From positions 1,599,982 through 1,663,981 of the forward strand of contig NZ_AP018553.1 in the NCBI RefSeq assembly GCF_003967175.1: 64,000 nt of DNA, in the 5' to 3' direction. Below are positions 15,944-25,753 of the stretch, one piece after another. Under the pieces are notes generated by a model. That model saw only the letters and a list, made by a program, of their open reading frames with translations, ran no database searches and was not told the origin of the DNA. Source of the DNA: Sulfodiicoccus acidiphilus. Lineage in GTDB: Archaea > Thermoproteota > Thermoprotei_A > Sulfolobales > Sulfolobaceae. Within the stretch, counting starts at the first letter, position 1. Every line of letters begins with the position of its first letter. The position numbers were made by a program, and so were the translations under genes.

Positions 15944-18487
15944 ATGGACAAGTACGTCCTTGAGACCGACCTGAGCCACGACCTCTCGTTCAGGCCGGAA
16001 AAGGTGGAGGTCTCTGAAGGACTTCTCGTTGTTCGTCGCGGGGACGAGGTGGTTCTCAGGGTTCCCCTCAAGGACGTGGAGTCGGTGAGGGTCGAGGAAG
16101 GGCTGGGGGTGGACAAGCTAGTCCTCACTGTGGGAGGCAGGGAAGTGGAGGCGTGCTACTTCACCCCAGCCAAGAGGGAGGAATTCAGGAGACTAGCTAG
16201 AGTGGTGGAGACTGGGATGACACCTGAGGACAGGGGCCTCGAGACCAAGTCCTCCAAGGCCAGCACGCTCTCCTGGCTCCTTAAGTTCATGGCCCCCTAC
16301 AGGAGGAGGTTGTTGTTGGGTGTGTTGGTTTCCGTCCTACTTACGGGTCTGAACCTAGTCCCCCCTTACCTCCTGAAGGTGCTCATAGACTCCGTCCTCC
16401 TCGGTAACCACGATAGGTCCCTCTTCGTCGATCTGACAGCGATCCTAGCGGGATCCTACGGAGCCTACGCCGCGGCCAGTGCAGCCCAGAGCTACCTTCT
16501 CAACACCACTGGGCAGCGGGTGGTGAACGACTTCAGGGCGAAGCTCTTCGAGCACGTGATAAACCACTCGTCCAGCTTCATAGACAGGATGTCCTCAGGG
16601 AGGATAATATCTAGGTTGACCACCGACGTAGGGAACACGCAGTGGCTCATGGTTTGGGGCCTCCCCACACTCACTGTGAACGTGTTGACGTTGGTTGGAA
16701 TAGGAGTAATACTCTTCACGATGGACGTCTACTTGGCCCTATTCGTGGTTGTGCCCACTCCCGTAGTGATCTACCTGCTATTGAGGTACAGGGGGAAATC
16801 CCACAAGCTCTACCACAGGAACTGGAGGAGGAACTCGGACGTCATATCCACCTTCTCCGACACCATACCCAACTACGCCATGGTAAAGTCGTTCGCTAGG
16901 GAGAACTACGAGGTCGACAGGTTCGGGAAACTGGTGGATAGGCTGTACGACGCACAGAAGGACGTCACAAGGATGAACGTTTCCTATTGGCCCCTGATAG
17001 GGCTGATCACCTCCCTCTCGACCGTGGCCATCTGGTGGGTTGGAGGGAACCAGGTCATAGCGGGGAGGATACAGTTGGGCGTAATCACGGCCTTCATAGC
17101 CTACCTCTCCCTGTTCTACGGTCCAATTAACAACCTCAGCAACGTAATACCTTTCGTCCAACAGGCCGTGACCTCGGGGGAGAGGATAAGGGAGGTGCTG
17201 GAGTCCAAGCCTGACGTTCTCCCTCCCAAGGACCCCAAGAGGCCCAACATGAGGGGAGACGTCAAGTTCGAGGGGGTCTGGTTCGGTTACGACCCACTCG
17301 TTCCTGTGCTGAGAGGGATAGAATTGACCGTCAGGGCCGGCGAGAAGGTGGCAGTAGTCGGTAAGAGCGGCTCTGGCAAGAGCACCCTCTCCAAGCTCCT
17401 CCTCAGGTTCTACGACCCCACGGAGGGGAGGATAACGGTAGACGGAGTCGATCTAAGGGACGTGGACCTCCAATACCTCCGCTCGAGGGTGGGGTACGTC
17501 CCACAGGAGAGCGTCCTCTTCGACAGTACCGTTGCCTACAACATCGCCTACGGCTCCCTGCGCCCCGTCACCTCCCTCGAGATAGTTGCCGCAGCTGTGG
17601 CGGCCAGAGTGCACGACGAAGTTATGAAACTCCCCCTGGCCTACGACACCAACATGGGTGAGAGGGGCAACTTCCTCTCCGGGGGACAGAAACAAAGGAT
17701 ATCTATAGCCAGGGCCCTCCTCAAGGACCCAGACATAGTAATATTCGACGAGGCTACGTCTAACCTGGACGTCGAGAACGAGAGGGAGATATACGCCGCC
17801 ATAATGGGGCTGTCGAGGGGGAGGACCACGATCTTCGTTACACACAACGTGAACGAGGTCATGAGTTCGGACAGGGTGGTGGTTATGAGGGACGGGGTGA
17901 TAGTCGAACAGGGAAGCCCATCCGAACTCGTGGGGAGGGAAGGCGAGTTGAAGAAGCTCTTCGGAGATCAGGCCTGGGAGGTGAGGAAGTTGGAGGAGAG
18001 GGACATGGTGGGGGAGGTGAGGAAGCTCCTAGTTCCCCAAGAGGCCAAGTTCACCCAGGGCAATAGGCCGAGCAGGGTGGACTTGACGTTGGGCGGAGTC
18101 ACATATCGCTACCTCACCCCTAGGTTGGCGTTCCCCGTCACCGACCCTGGGTTCCTAGTACTTTACGACTCCGAAGGGAAGATGGTGGGGTTGATGGAGG
18201 ACTACAGGACGCACCCCCAGAGGGAAATCCTAGAGAGGGCGGTGTCCCTAAACGACATGGTGGTGAGGGTCAGGGGAGTCAGGAAGATAGAGCTGACGGG
18301 GGAGGAACTCAAGTGGACCGTAGTGACGGAGAAGGGCGAGGAGCTCACCGTCTCTACTAAGGGTAGGAGGAACGTGATGGAGGTGGACGGCAGGGTCGTG
18401 CTGGTGGACGTGAACGAGAGGGTCTTCGACGTGGAGCTCAGGAAGCTCGATCAGAGGAGCAAGAAGCTGGTGTCTCAGATACTTTAG
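15944..18487 (+). CDS. ABC exporter (fused permease and ATPase) with C-terminal DUF1854 domain
   Basis: Start ATG 15944 is preferred to an ATG 75 bases upstream, because a TATA-like element near 15906-15918 lies about 30 bases before it. It gives about 847 residues. Residues 1-90 are a beta-rich pleckstrin-like domain. Then six transmembrane helices (about 105-390) precede an ATPase with GKSGSGKST, the signature LSGGQKQRISIARALL and Walker B IVIFDEATSNLD. The last 160 residues match DUF1854, which in other prokaryotes is attached to ABC exporters, some linked to cyanophycin metabolism. It probably pumps an unknown substrate, with DUF1854 as a regulatory or docking domain. Confidence 0.88.
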   Translation: MDKYVLETDLSHDLSFRPEKVEVSEGLLVVRRGDEVVLRVPLKDVESVRVEEGLGVDKLVLTVGGREVEACYFTPAKREEFRRLARVVETGMTPEDRGLETKSSKASTLSWLLKFMAPYRRRLLLGVLVSVLLTGLNLVPPYLLKVLIDSVLLGNHDRSLFVDLTAILAGSYGAYAAASAAQSYLLNTTGQRVVNDFRAKLFEHVINHSSSFIDRMSSGRIISRLTTDVGNTQWLMVWGLPTLTVNVLTLVGIGVILFTMDVYLALFVVVPTPVVIYLLLRYRGKSHKLYHRNWRRNSDVISTFSDTIPNYAMVKSFARENYEVDRFGKLVDRLYDAQKDVTRMNVSYWPLIGLITSLSTVAIWWVGGNQVIAGRIQLGVITAFIAYLSLFYGPINNLSNVIPFVQQAVTSGERIREVLESKPDVLPPKDPKRPNMRGDVKFEGVWFGYDPLVPVLRGIELTVRAGEKVAVVGKSGSGKSTLSKLLLRFYDPTEGRITVDGVDLRDVDLQYLRSRVGYVPQESVLFDSTVAYNIAYGSLRPVTSLEIVAAAVAARVHDEVMKLPLAYDTNMGERGNFLSGGQKQRISIARALLKDPDIVIFDEATSNLDVENEREIYAAIMGLSRGRTTIFVTHNVNEVMSSDRVVVMRDGVIVEQGSPSELVGREGELKKLFGDQAWEVRKLEERDMVGEVRKLLVPQEAKFTQGNRPSRVDLTLGGVTYRYLTPRLAFPVTDPGFLVLYDSEGKMVGLMEDYRTHPQREILERAVSLNDMVVRVRGVRKIELTGEELKWTVVTEKGEELTVSTKGRRNVMEVDGRVVLVDVNERVFDVELRKLDQRSKKLVSQIL

Positions 18488-19015
18488 CGCTCTAGACGAA
18501 CTGACTCCCATCGTTGCCTTTCGAGCTAACCGTCGCCCGGCCAACACTCGACCTCTTCGTCGCTTCAACGATCTCACCCCCGAGAGTTCCCCTCTTTAGG
18601 GTGGACCACGACCTCCTCGATTTCACAGCTAGTCGAGTCAATGTACCGTAAAGGGGCGGAGATCCCCGCCTCCAGAGGTAGTTGGGAGTTGGCCATTCCG
18701 CCGACCTCGGACGCAGATCCGAAGCGTCGGTCTAGAAGTCCTCAGGAATCTCCAATAACGTAGTAAGGGATCCACGGGTGTACGAGACCAGTCCCACCGA
18801 TTTAAGGGGGGCTTAGCCAGCAGAACGCCCTCCACCATCTCCCTTATCCCTGGGACTGGAGAAGGACGACCCCTTCACTTCCCTTTCGACGCCATGGGGA
18901 GTTCCCTCGACTAGCAAGCAAAGACTCCCTTCAAACTGAGAACCCCCAGCGTTGAGGTGAGCGGAAACCACACTTATCCCCAAACCTTTTTACTCCATAC
19001 AGGGGATCGGCCCCT
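18488..19015. other. Gene-free stretch before the fucosidase
   Basis: No coding frame or known motif is supported here on either strand. The right end (18980-19000) includes the TATA-like CCTTTTTAC about 26 bases before the fucosidase GTG. Confidence 0.5.
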
Positions 19016-20455
19016 GTGAAGGATCCTTCTGAAGTAGTGAGGTCCCTCAGGACCTTGGGGGTGGAGTGGCCTTCCGGCCCGTTCCGTCCATCCTGGTCCT
19101 CCCTCTCGAAGTACGAGGTGCCTAGCTGGTTCACCCAGGCAAAGTTCGGTGTATTCGTCCACTGGGGCCCCTACTCGGTCCCAGCGTTCGGGAGCGAGTG
19201 GTACCCAAGGAACATGTACTTGGCCCAGAGGCCGGAATACAGGCACCACCTCGAAAACTACGGTCAACACAGCAAGTTCGGCTACAAGGACTTCTTCCCG
19301 CACTTCAGGGGGGAGAAGTTCGACCCCCACAGGTGGGTTTCCACCTTCCTCAGGGCCGGGGCTAGGTACGTCGTGTTGGTCGCGGAACATCACGACGGGT
19401 ACTCCATGTGGGACAGCTCCCTGAACCCGTGGAACTCCAAGAGGACTGGTCCAGGGCGGGACGTAGTGGGGGAGTTGGCCTCGGCCGCCAGGTCCGCCGG
19501 TCTGACCTTCGGTGTCTCCTACCACAGGGCAGAGCACTGGTGGTACTTCGAGGGCGGGAGGAGGTTCGAGTCAGACGTCCGCGACCCAGATTGCGCTTCC
19601 CTCTACGGCCCAGCCATGCCCAGGGAGACGAGTCCAGACGACAACTTCCTCACCGACTGGTTGCTCAGGGCCCTGGAGCTCGTTGACAAGTATAGGCCGA
19701 GCCTCTTCTACTTCGACTGGTGGATAGAGAACCCCGCGTTCGAACCTTACCTTCTCACCTTCGCCTCCTACTATTACAACTCCGCCCACCAGTGGGGGAG
19801 CCAGGTCGTCATAAACTACAAACACAACGCGTTCAAAGAGGGTACAGCTGTCCTCGACGTGGAGAGGGGAAGGCTGGGGAGCATCAGGCACCTCCCTTGG
19901 CAGACTGACACTTCTATCGATAGGAAGTCCTGGGGCTACGTCAGGGACTCCAGTTACGTCGACTCCGGCTCGGTCATCGCCGACCTAGTTGACGCAGTGA
20001 GCAAGAACGGCAACCTCCTCCTGAACGTGGGCCCGGACTCCGAGGGGGTGATCCCGGAGGGAGAGGTGAATGTGCTCCAGGACGTGGGAGACTGGCTGGG
20101 GATCAACGGGGAGGCCATATACGACTCCCGCCCATGGAAGGTCCACGGGGAGGGACCTACGAGGATCAGGGAAGGGGAGTTCACCGAGGGCGACGTTCAG
20201 TACACCGGGAGGGACCTGAGGTTCACCGCTCGAGGGGACGTTCTCTACGTCGTTGTAATGGGTGAGCCTGGAGCCAGTGTGAGGGTGAAGTCCCTCTCGA
20301 CCGACGTCCAACTGATCGACGACGTGGAGGAGGTCTCGCTCCTGGGTTCAGGTCAGGTGAGCTGGGGGAGGGACGAGTCGGGGCTGACCGTCTCCTCTTC
20401 CTCAGGCCCCCTGAGTGTCGTCAAGGTGAAGAGCGGGCGTGCCGTTTTCCGCTAG
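19016..20455 (+). CDS. Alpha-L-fucosidase, glycoside hydrolase family 29
   Basis: The enzyme has 479 residues and would remove alpha-linked L-fucose. GH29 hallmarks are FGVFVHWGPYSVPAFGSEWY near residue 42, AEHHDGYSMWDSSLNPWNS near 122 and SLFYFDWW near 228, whose Asp is in the expected nucleophile position. NLLLNVGPDSEGVIPEGE near 335 precedes a short beta-sandwich domain. There is no signal peptide. In S. solfataricus the homologous fucosidase depends on a programmed -1 frameshift; here the coding sequence is continuous. A leaderless-type promoter precedes the GTG. With the rhamnosidase it points to use of deoxy-sugar glycans. Confidence 0.93.
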   Translation: MKDPSEVVRSLRTLGVEWPSGPFRPSWSSLSKYEVPSWFTQAKFGVFVHWGPYSVPAFGSEWYPRNMYLAQRPEYRHHLENYGQHSKFGYKDFFPHFRGEKFDPHRWVSTFLRAGARYVVLVAEHHDGYSMWDSSLNPWNSKRTGPGRDVVGELASAARSAGLTFGVSYHRAEHWWYFEGGRRFESDVRDPDCASLYGPAMPRETSPDDNFLTDWLLRALELVDKYRPSLFYFDWWIENPAFEPYLLTFASYYYNSAHQWGSQVVINYKHNAFKEGTAVLDVERGRLGSIRHLPWQTDTSIDRKSWGYVRDSSYVDSGSVIADLVDAVSKNGNLLLNVGPDSEGVIPEGEVNVLQDVGDWLGINGEAIYDSRPWKVHGEGPTRIREGEFTEGDVQYTGRDLRFTARGDVLYVVVMGEPGASVRVKSLSTDVQLIDDVEEVSLLGSGQVSWGRDESGLTVSSSSGPLSVVKVKSGRAVFR

Positions 20456-20527
20456 ACCTGCTCTCCTTGGAAATACCTTCGTCCTGGTAACACCTCCCTT
20501 ATACAACTCCAAGATGTCAAAACAAAC

Positions 20528-20552
20528 AGTTTCGATCAACTGTCTTAAACTA
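20528..20552 (+). promoter_or_regulatory. Promoter of the PolB2 operon with an ANTTTC-like damage motif
   Basis: AGTTTC at 20528-20533 matches the ANTTTC hexamer reported upstream of DNA-damage-inducible Sulfolobus genes. It lies just upstream of TCTTAAACTAT (20543-20553), a TATA-like element about 30 bases before the ATG at 20581. A six-base match can occur by chance; its position next to a polymerase known to be damage-inducible raises its weight. Confidence 0.5.
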
Positions 20553-20580
20553 TTTGTTCTAGAGTTCCCACTTCATCGCC

Positions 20581-20820
20581 ATGGGGAGAACTCAACCGTC
20601 GTTCACTTCCGCGGTGGATAGGGAGTTGGGGTTGTTGTCCCTGGTGGCGAGGAGGGCTGGGATCTCCTCGCTCGCCGAGCTCTCCGTTCAGGCGTCGAGG
20701 AGGGTCAGGGAACTGCAGAACGCGTCGTACGACGAGGAACTGGATCCAAGGGACGTGGTGCTGCTGGCCCTGATCTCCGTCCTCGCTGAGAGGTGTGAAG
20801 GTGGAGGGGTACGTAGTTGA
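20581..20820 (+). CDS. Small acidic-helical protein of the PolB2 operon
   Basis: The protein has 79 residues, opening with the short leader MGRTQPSFTSAVDRELGLLS. It appears all-helical, with amphipathic stretches (AELSVQASRRVRELQNA and DVVLLALISVLAERC). I do not recognise a domain. It is first in an operon and overlaps the polymerase start by 26 bases, so it is probably co-translated. Small genes ahead of PolB2 have been reported in Sulfolobus damage-inducible operons, and it may be an accessory subunit or regulator, but this is inference. Confidence 0.7.
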   Translation: MGRTQPSFTSAVDRELGLLSLVARRAGISSLAELSVQASRRVRELQNASYDEELDPRDVVLLALISVLAERCEGGGVRS

Positions 20821-22492
20821 CGCCTTGCCGGGGGACGGCCACGTCACCCTGATCCTGGACGGCAACAGGAAGGTCGACGTGAGGACAACCTTCCCTCTCT
20901 ACGCGCTCACCGACGAACCCGAGAGGGTGATGGAGCACCCAGACGTTGTGGACCACGAGGAGGAGGTGTGGCGCGACTTGGACGGCAGGGAGGTCAGGTT
21001 GCACAGGTACGAACTGAGGAACCTCTGGGCCTACAGGTACGTGAGTCGCAAGGTGAGGACGGTGAACAGGATCCCCACAGTCCTCTCCCAGGCCCTCGCC
21101 AGGCTCGGCGCATCTCCCTTCAGGAGGGTGAAGGTGGAGGGCGGTCGAGTTCAGGTCCTCCCGCAGGACGAGCTGGCCTTCCCTCCAGTGAGGGTAGCAA
21201 CAGTCTCCACAGTGGACTGGTACGGACCCTCCACGTCGGGCACCGAGTACGTCGCTTCGGTGGACGGCAGAGTGCTCAGAGGGAGGCTCAGGGACCTCAA
21301 CCTCAGGGCGGACGTGGTCGAGTGTTCAGGTTCCTCGTGCGACAGGGTGGAGGCCGCCGTGAAGATCAGGTCGGAGGAGAAGAGGTCCCCCGTCTCCGTG
21401 AGGGGCCTGGTCGAGTGGTCGTTCCTGAGCAGGACGCCGTTGAGGGAATTGGCGTCTGCCACCATAGGCAAAGCCCTCACCACGAACGAGGCGTGGGTGG
21501 CCCTCAAGAGGAGGGTGGTGGTGTGGGACGTGGTACCCAGGGTGGAGAAGCCTAAGACGCTCGGGCAGCTCAGGGCCGCCGACAAGGGAGGGCTAATCTT
21601 GTTCCCTAAGGTCGGTTGCCACGATGGGGCAGTGCAGGTCGACTTCTCCTCCATGTACCCCTCCCTCATAGTGAAGTACAACATATCTGCTGAGACCGTG
21701 GACGCCTGTCGAGACCTGACGACTGAGGTGGGACACTCCCTCTGTCTGAGGGAGAGGGGGATCGTCCCAGAGGCCCTGAGTTGGCTGCTGAAGAGGAGGG
21801 AGGCCCTCAGGTCGGTGGACCAGGAGAGGGCGGAGGCGGTCAAGTGGATATTGGTGGCTTCCTTCGGTTACCTGGGCTACAGGAACTCGAGGTTCGGGAG
21901 GATAGAGGCCTACGAGCTGGTCACCTACTTCGCCAGGAAGACGCTCAGGGCAGCCTTGGACATGGCCGGAGAGCTTGGACTACAGGTCCTGCACGGGATA
22001 GTTGACTCTCTCGTAGTTAAGGGAGACAGGGCCCTGGACTTCCCCTCCCTCCTCCAGGAGTCCACGGGCCTCAGGGTGAAGTCCGAACCCATGGAGTGGG
22101 TAGCCTTCTTTCCGAGGGGGGACGGGTTACCGTACCCAGGCAGGTACGTGGCCAGGACTCCGGACGGCGTCAAGGCGAAGGGAGTCGTGAGGAGCAACCA
22201 GCCTAGACTCGTGGCAGACTTCCTGGTGGAACTCCTGGAACTCATGGGAGAGGCGCGGGACTGCGGCGAACTCAGGCAGGTCAAGGGAAAGGCCCTCGAG
22301 TTGTTGGGTCGGTACAGGGAGAAGGCCCTCTACGGCTCCCCGGCCGACTACGTGATCTGGGTGAGGGGAGTGCCCTACGTCAGGGGACCGCGAGGCTTCT
22401 ACGACGCCAGGAGGGGATACGCCGGAAGGGATGCTCTGTACTACGAGAACTACCTAAGGAGGACCTACGAGGAGGTGGTTGGTTGGCTCTGA
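20795..22492 (+). CDS. dpo2: B-family DNA polymerase, PolB2/Dpo2 type
   Basis: The protein has 565 residues, clearly shorter than replicative PolB1 and without the usual N-terminal exonuclease residues, as in the archaeal PolB2 group. Motif A is VDFSSMYPSLIVKYN (near 283), motif B is KWILVASFGYLGYRNSRFG (near 350), and motif C is HGIVDSLVV (near 399), where the usual YGDTDS is changed: only the final Asp-Ser remains. Dpo2 of Sulfolobus is reported to be active in damage-tolerant synthesis. The gene overlaps a small ORF upstream and a RecA-like gene downstream by 10 bases, forming an operon whose promoter has a damage-response-like hexamer. Confidence 0.9.
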   Translation: MKVEGYVVDALPGDGHVTLILDGNRKVDVRTTFPLYALTDEPERVMEHPDVVDHEEEVWRDLDGREVRLHRYELRNLWAYRYVSRKVRTVNRIPTVLSQALARLGASPFRRVKVEGGRVQVLPQDELAFPPVRVATVSTVDWYGPSTSGTEYVASVDGRVLRGRLRDLNLRADVVECSGSSCDRVEAAVKIRSEEKRSPVSVRGLVEWSFLSRTPLRELASATIGKALTTNEAWVALKRRVVVWDVVPRVEKPKTLGQLRAADKGGLILFPKVGCHDGAVQVDFSSMYPSLIVKYNISAETVDACRDLTTEVGHSLCLRERGIVPEALSWLLKRREALRSVDQERAEAVKWILVASFGYLGYRNSRFGRIEAYELVTYFARKTLRAALDMAGELGLQVLHGIVDSLVVKGDRALDFPSLLQESTGLRVKSEPMEWVAFFPRGDGLPYPGRYVARTPDGVKAKGVVRSNQPRLVADFLVELLELMGEARDCGELRQVKGKALELLGRYREKALYGSPADYVIWVRGVPYVRGPRGFYDARRGYAGRDALYYENYLRRTYEEVVGWL

Positions 22493-23051
22493 CCACGGGC
22501 TTCGGAGAGCTGGACTCCCTCCTGGCCCGGGACGAACTGGTCGAGTTCTACTCCACCGATTGGGGCCTCCTCAGGCTGTTCTATCACAGGGTCATCGCTC
22601 TCTCTTCCCCGATCCTGGTGGTGATAGTCGCGGAGAGGGGAGGATTGGACCCGCAGCTGGTGGAGAGGTTTCAGCGGACTTTCGGCGTCAGGGGGACGTG
22701 AGGATCATGAGGGCGTTCAAGGTGGAGGACGTCCCTCCCACCCTGAAGGCCACTCAAGTCGACACCGTGGTGGTGGACCCGTACCACCACAGGAGGAAGT
22801 ACTCCCAGGTGGTCGCGGCCCTGAGGACCTCCCCAGCGAGGAAGTTCCTCTTCAGCTTCATGGACAGGGAGAGGGAGGGATCGACCTTCGGCCTACACTC
22901 AGCCCACTCCGTCTTGGAGCTAAGGAGAGGGTTGAGGGGATTCGTGGTGAGGGTGGTGAAGAGCGCCGACGGCCCGGAGCTGGAGTTCCCCTACGGGACG
23001 TGGGACATGTTCGGGAGGGGAGGAGAGGGGCTGACCAAGTGGATTCGTTGA
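22483..23051 (+). pseudogene. RecA/RadA-like paralogue (ImuA-like) of the PolB2 operon, single frameshift
   Basis: Two frames together encode about 189 residues. The first (TTG 22483, after GGAGGTGG) begins LTTGFGELDSLLARDELVEF, like the start of RecA/RadA family ATPase domains (TGxxxLDxLL). The canonical Walker A lysine loop is lacking. The second frame has VDTVVVDPYHHRRKYSQVVA, a Walker-B-like strand, and ends in beta-hairpin sequences. One extra G in the G5 run 22691-22695 joins the frames. Inactive RecA paralogues beside damage-tolerance polymerases (ImuA in bacteria) suggest a role in recruiting Dpo2; this is inference. The frameshift may be a homopolymer error. Confidence 0.6.
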
Positions 23052-24451
23052 GTCCCCCCACCTCTCCCAGATTCAGCTGCTCTTTTCACTTCTCACCCCA
23101 CATCGGCGTGCATAGGGAGGCGACTCCTCTTCACCTTAGGCGAGACATTCAGGGAAGTAGGACCTCGTGGACCTCATCAATTCGGTCGAAGGAGGTTTCT
23201 CTACTCAAGCGTTGGGGACCTTCGACTGGACCGACGTAAACCTGCTTGGAGACGCGTTACCGCTCCTCGAGTGTAAGGCAGTTCACGGGGGGAACTGAGG
23301 ACTGCTAGGTCGTCGTATGAAAACTAAAGGTTTCTCCTGGGCCACGAAGGGGTGCGGAAAGAAGGAGGTCGACCCCTTACAGAGGTTGCTATTTTATATG
23401 ATGATTATCTAAAAATAGACATAAATATCTAAATTTTCGAACCAACGACATCGGCCATTTTTGGGAAGTGAATACCTTCCTTCCTGCAGGGCGTGGACCC
23501 AGGGCGGGACACCTACAGATCCCACGATCCCCTTACCTACTCGGCCTTGAAGTTCGCGACTGGGTGTCCGGACAGCCTCCTTTCTCCACGTAACTGTGTC
23601 GACAAAAATACCTATTATCCACATATTACTATATCTCAAGTGATATAAATTTGGCCGAATTGGTCCTCGACGCCCAAACTAATGAGTTAGAGGGCCACGG
23701 AAGTTCGGTTTAGGTCTTAGTAGATCGAGTAGTTCGCTCCATAGGGAGACGTTGGAGGAAAAGTGGTGCCCTCACAAGAGCGAAAGTGGCTTCTACGTAG
23801 TAACGTACGGCGACGAGTCCCTTCAGGAGACGTCGCTCCGTCAAAAGGGTCCCATAGCGAGGAACGAGAGAATCACGAGCAATTAGTTCGCCTCTCTATC
23901 TGCACCTTCAATTGCAAACTCGTAACCGAGGAAGTTCCTTCCCCAAGCACAACTCGACGATTACCGGCCAAAGGGAACCGTGAGCACCTGATGGGTTGCG
24001 GCTACATAATCCCGGGGAAACGGAACGCACAACTTCACGGGTCCAATTGCGTAGAAGAGCGAAGTGGCACTCGCGATCGACGAGACATTCTCGGGGAAAA
24101 AGTAGCTTCCGAATATCGTGGAGGAGAACGACGTTCAGGATTAGATAGACCGAGCTAAGTTTGGAGCGATCCTCATTCGAGTCCAGTCACTTCACCTGTT
24201 TCGACCCTCTCGTGCAAGTAACCCCTAGACTCAGGTGGGGTCAAAGGCAGCGAGGTGCCCCTTCAATGAGAGGCCTGTTCTCGAAACCAACCCCTCAAAC
24301 GATTGGTTAGTTGTATCAGAGTCGGAGTCCCAGGTCCAACACCAGGCCGACCTCGAGCCACGTTCCTTTTCCTTCGGTCGTTGAGTGTTTCCTAACATTG
24401 ATGAAAAAGTTTTAATATTAAGAGTTCATAGCAGTTCAAGGGTCGAGGTAA
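23052..24451. other. Long gene-free stretch (1.4 kb)
   Basis: Only short frames are present. The longest (23763-24158) has no recognisable family and mixed composition. AT-rich islands occur at 23388-23440 and 23590-23655. A TATA-like TTTTAATATT at 24409-24419 belongs to the next gene. Much of this may be decayed coding sequence; I could not identify a parent gene. Confidence 0.5.
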
Positions 24452-25068
24452 TTGTCCAGGCTATGTTCGGTGTGCGGAAGGGAGAACCCAGACGGGGCCG
24501 CCTTTTGTGGGTACTGTGGGAGTCCCATGGCCTCTCAACCCCCTCAGGTGGAACGACCCCTCAACAATTCGAGGGAGATCGAGGGGAAACCGTGATCTAC
24601 GTCATTTCCTTGGCAGGCTACGACAACGGTAGGTTTCCCACCACCGTCCTCTTGACAGACATAAGGACCATATGGGGGAACGTAGACAGTAAGATTACAG
24701 CCGTGAGAACGGCGGCCAGGATCTTGACAGGCGCCGCTCTACCTATACCAGGCGCCGTAGGGAAGTTGGCTGTGGACTTAGCGTACCGTAAGAAGAACAC
24801 TAAACTCCTCTTGGAGGCTGCCGATCCCTCACTACAGCTCCAGCGCGTCATGGCTCCCCTATCCTCGTTCACAAACCTAGGAAAGGCCACCTACCTGAAT
24901 CACTCAGACGTGAGAAAGGCGCGGATACACGGAGATAAAGAAGGAGTCGTCTTAACTCTGGAGCCTAGGAGGGGAGGCAAGTGGGTAAACCTGTTCGTGC
25001 CGCGGGTCACAGAGGACGCGATGAGGGGAGCACTGATGGAAACTCCACTCGCTTCGCTCCTCAAGTGA
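24452..25068 (+). pseudogene. Zinc-ribbon protein with hydrophobic segment (single frameshift)
   Basis: Two frames together encode about 205 residues. Frame one begins TTG 24452 after GAGG and reads LCSVCGRENPDGAAFCGYCG, a double CxxC zinc ribbon like those common in Sulfolobales membrane-associated proteins. Frame two begins ETVIYVISLAGYDNGRFPTT, continues with a hydrophobic stretch around ARILTGAALPIPGAVGKLAVDLA, and ends MRGALMETPLASLLK. One extra G in the G4 run at 24583-24586 fuses the frames without loss. The function is unknown. A TATA-like element at 24409-24419 is about 35 bases upstream. Confidence 0.6.
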
Positions 25069-25753
25069 ATTGCAGAGGCACACCAGGATCCGCAACGGTC
25101 TGGAGGGGGAAAATAGACCGACTTAGCTCATCGCTCTGATTCGATGAAGTTGGCGATTTGTTAGGAGAAGAGCTTGGCCCTCACCTCGCCGGTTGTCCTA
25201 TATTGATTTAGCTATGGGCGAGGCATAGATTAATTCGTTTGCGTCGAAGGTCTGGGACAGCTGCTGAGCGAATCCGATGAACCGGGGGCTACGTGGAACT
25301 CTACCTCTTGGCAGGCCAGGCTGGACGGTGTCGCGATATGGGTCGTCTGAACTCATGACGCCTGGTGTGGGAATTACCACGGATGGTACGACGTGAGTTA
25401 GTCGACCTCTGAGGTGCGCCTCACCTTGGAAGGGCCTAGACCGGGCCGTCCAAGGTGAGGGTTTCCCTAACCTAAACTTTCGTCTAGTTTACGACTCCCC
25501 TTCTGGACGCAGTCGGCTTCCTCGCAGAGTTTACTCTCCCCAGGGTGACACTCGTCTAGATGCGTGTCTATCTTCGTCCCCTTGGCCCTCAAGCGGGCAC
25601 GCACGACACCTAAACACGCTATTCCAAAATCGAACACGTTTAGTACCTCTCCAAGTTCAACAGACCGAATCCGTCGTCCTAGTATGCCTGAGGTCGGTTC
25701 AACTTCGACCTCCACCGCAACGTTTTAATATGGGCATACGTAAATCTCACACA
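25069..25753. other. Gene-free stretch with the promoter of the second zinc-ribbon gene
   Basis: Short frames on both strands show no family signal. The right end has a TATA-like TTTTAATATG at 25722-25731, 23 bases before the ATG at 25754. Confidence 0.45.

Noticed and set aside
19016-20455. Programmed -1 frameshift in the fucosidase
   Set aside because: The S. solfataricus homologue needs one, but here the coding sequence is continuous from GTG 19016 to the stop.
23763-24158. 131-codon open frame in the 1.4 kb gap
   Set aside because: Low protein-like character (many Arg/Ser/Glu, no hydrophobic pattern) and no recognisable motif.
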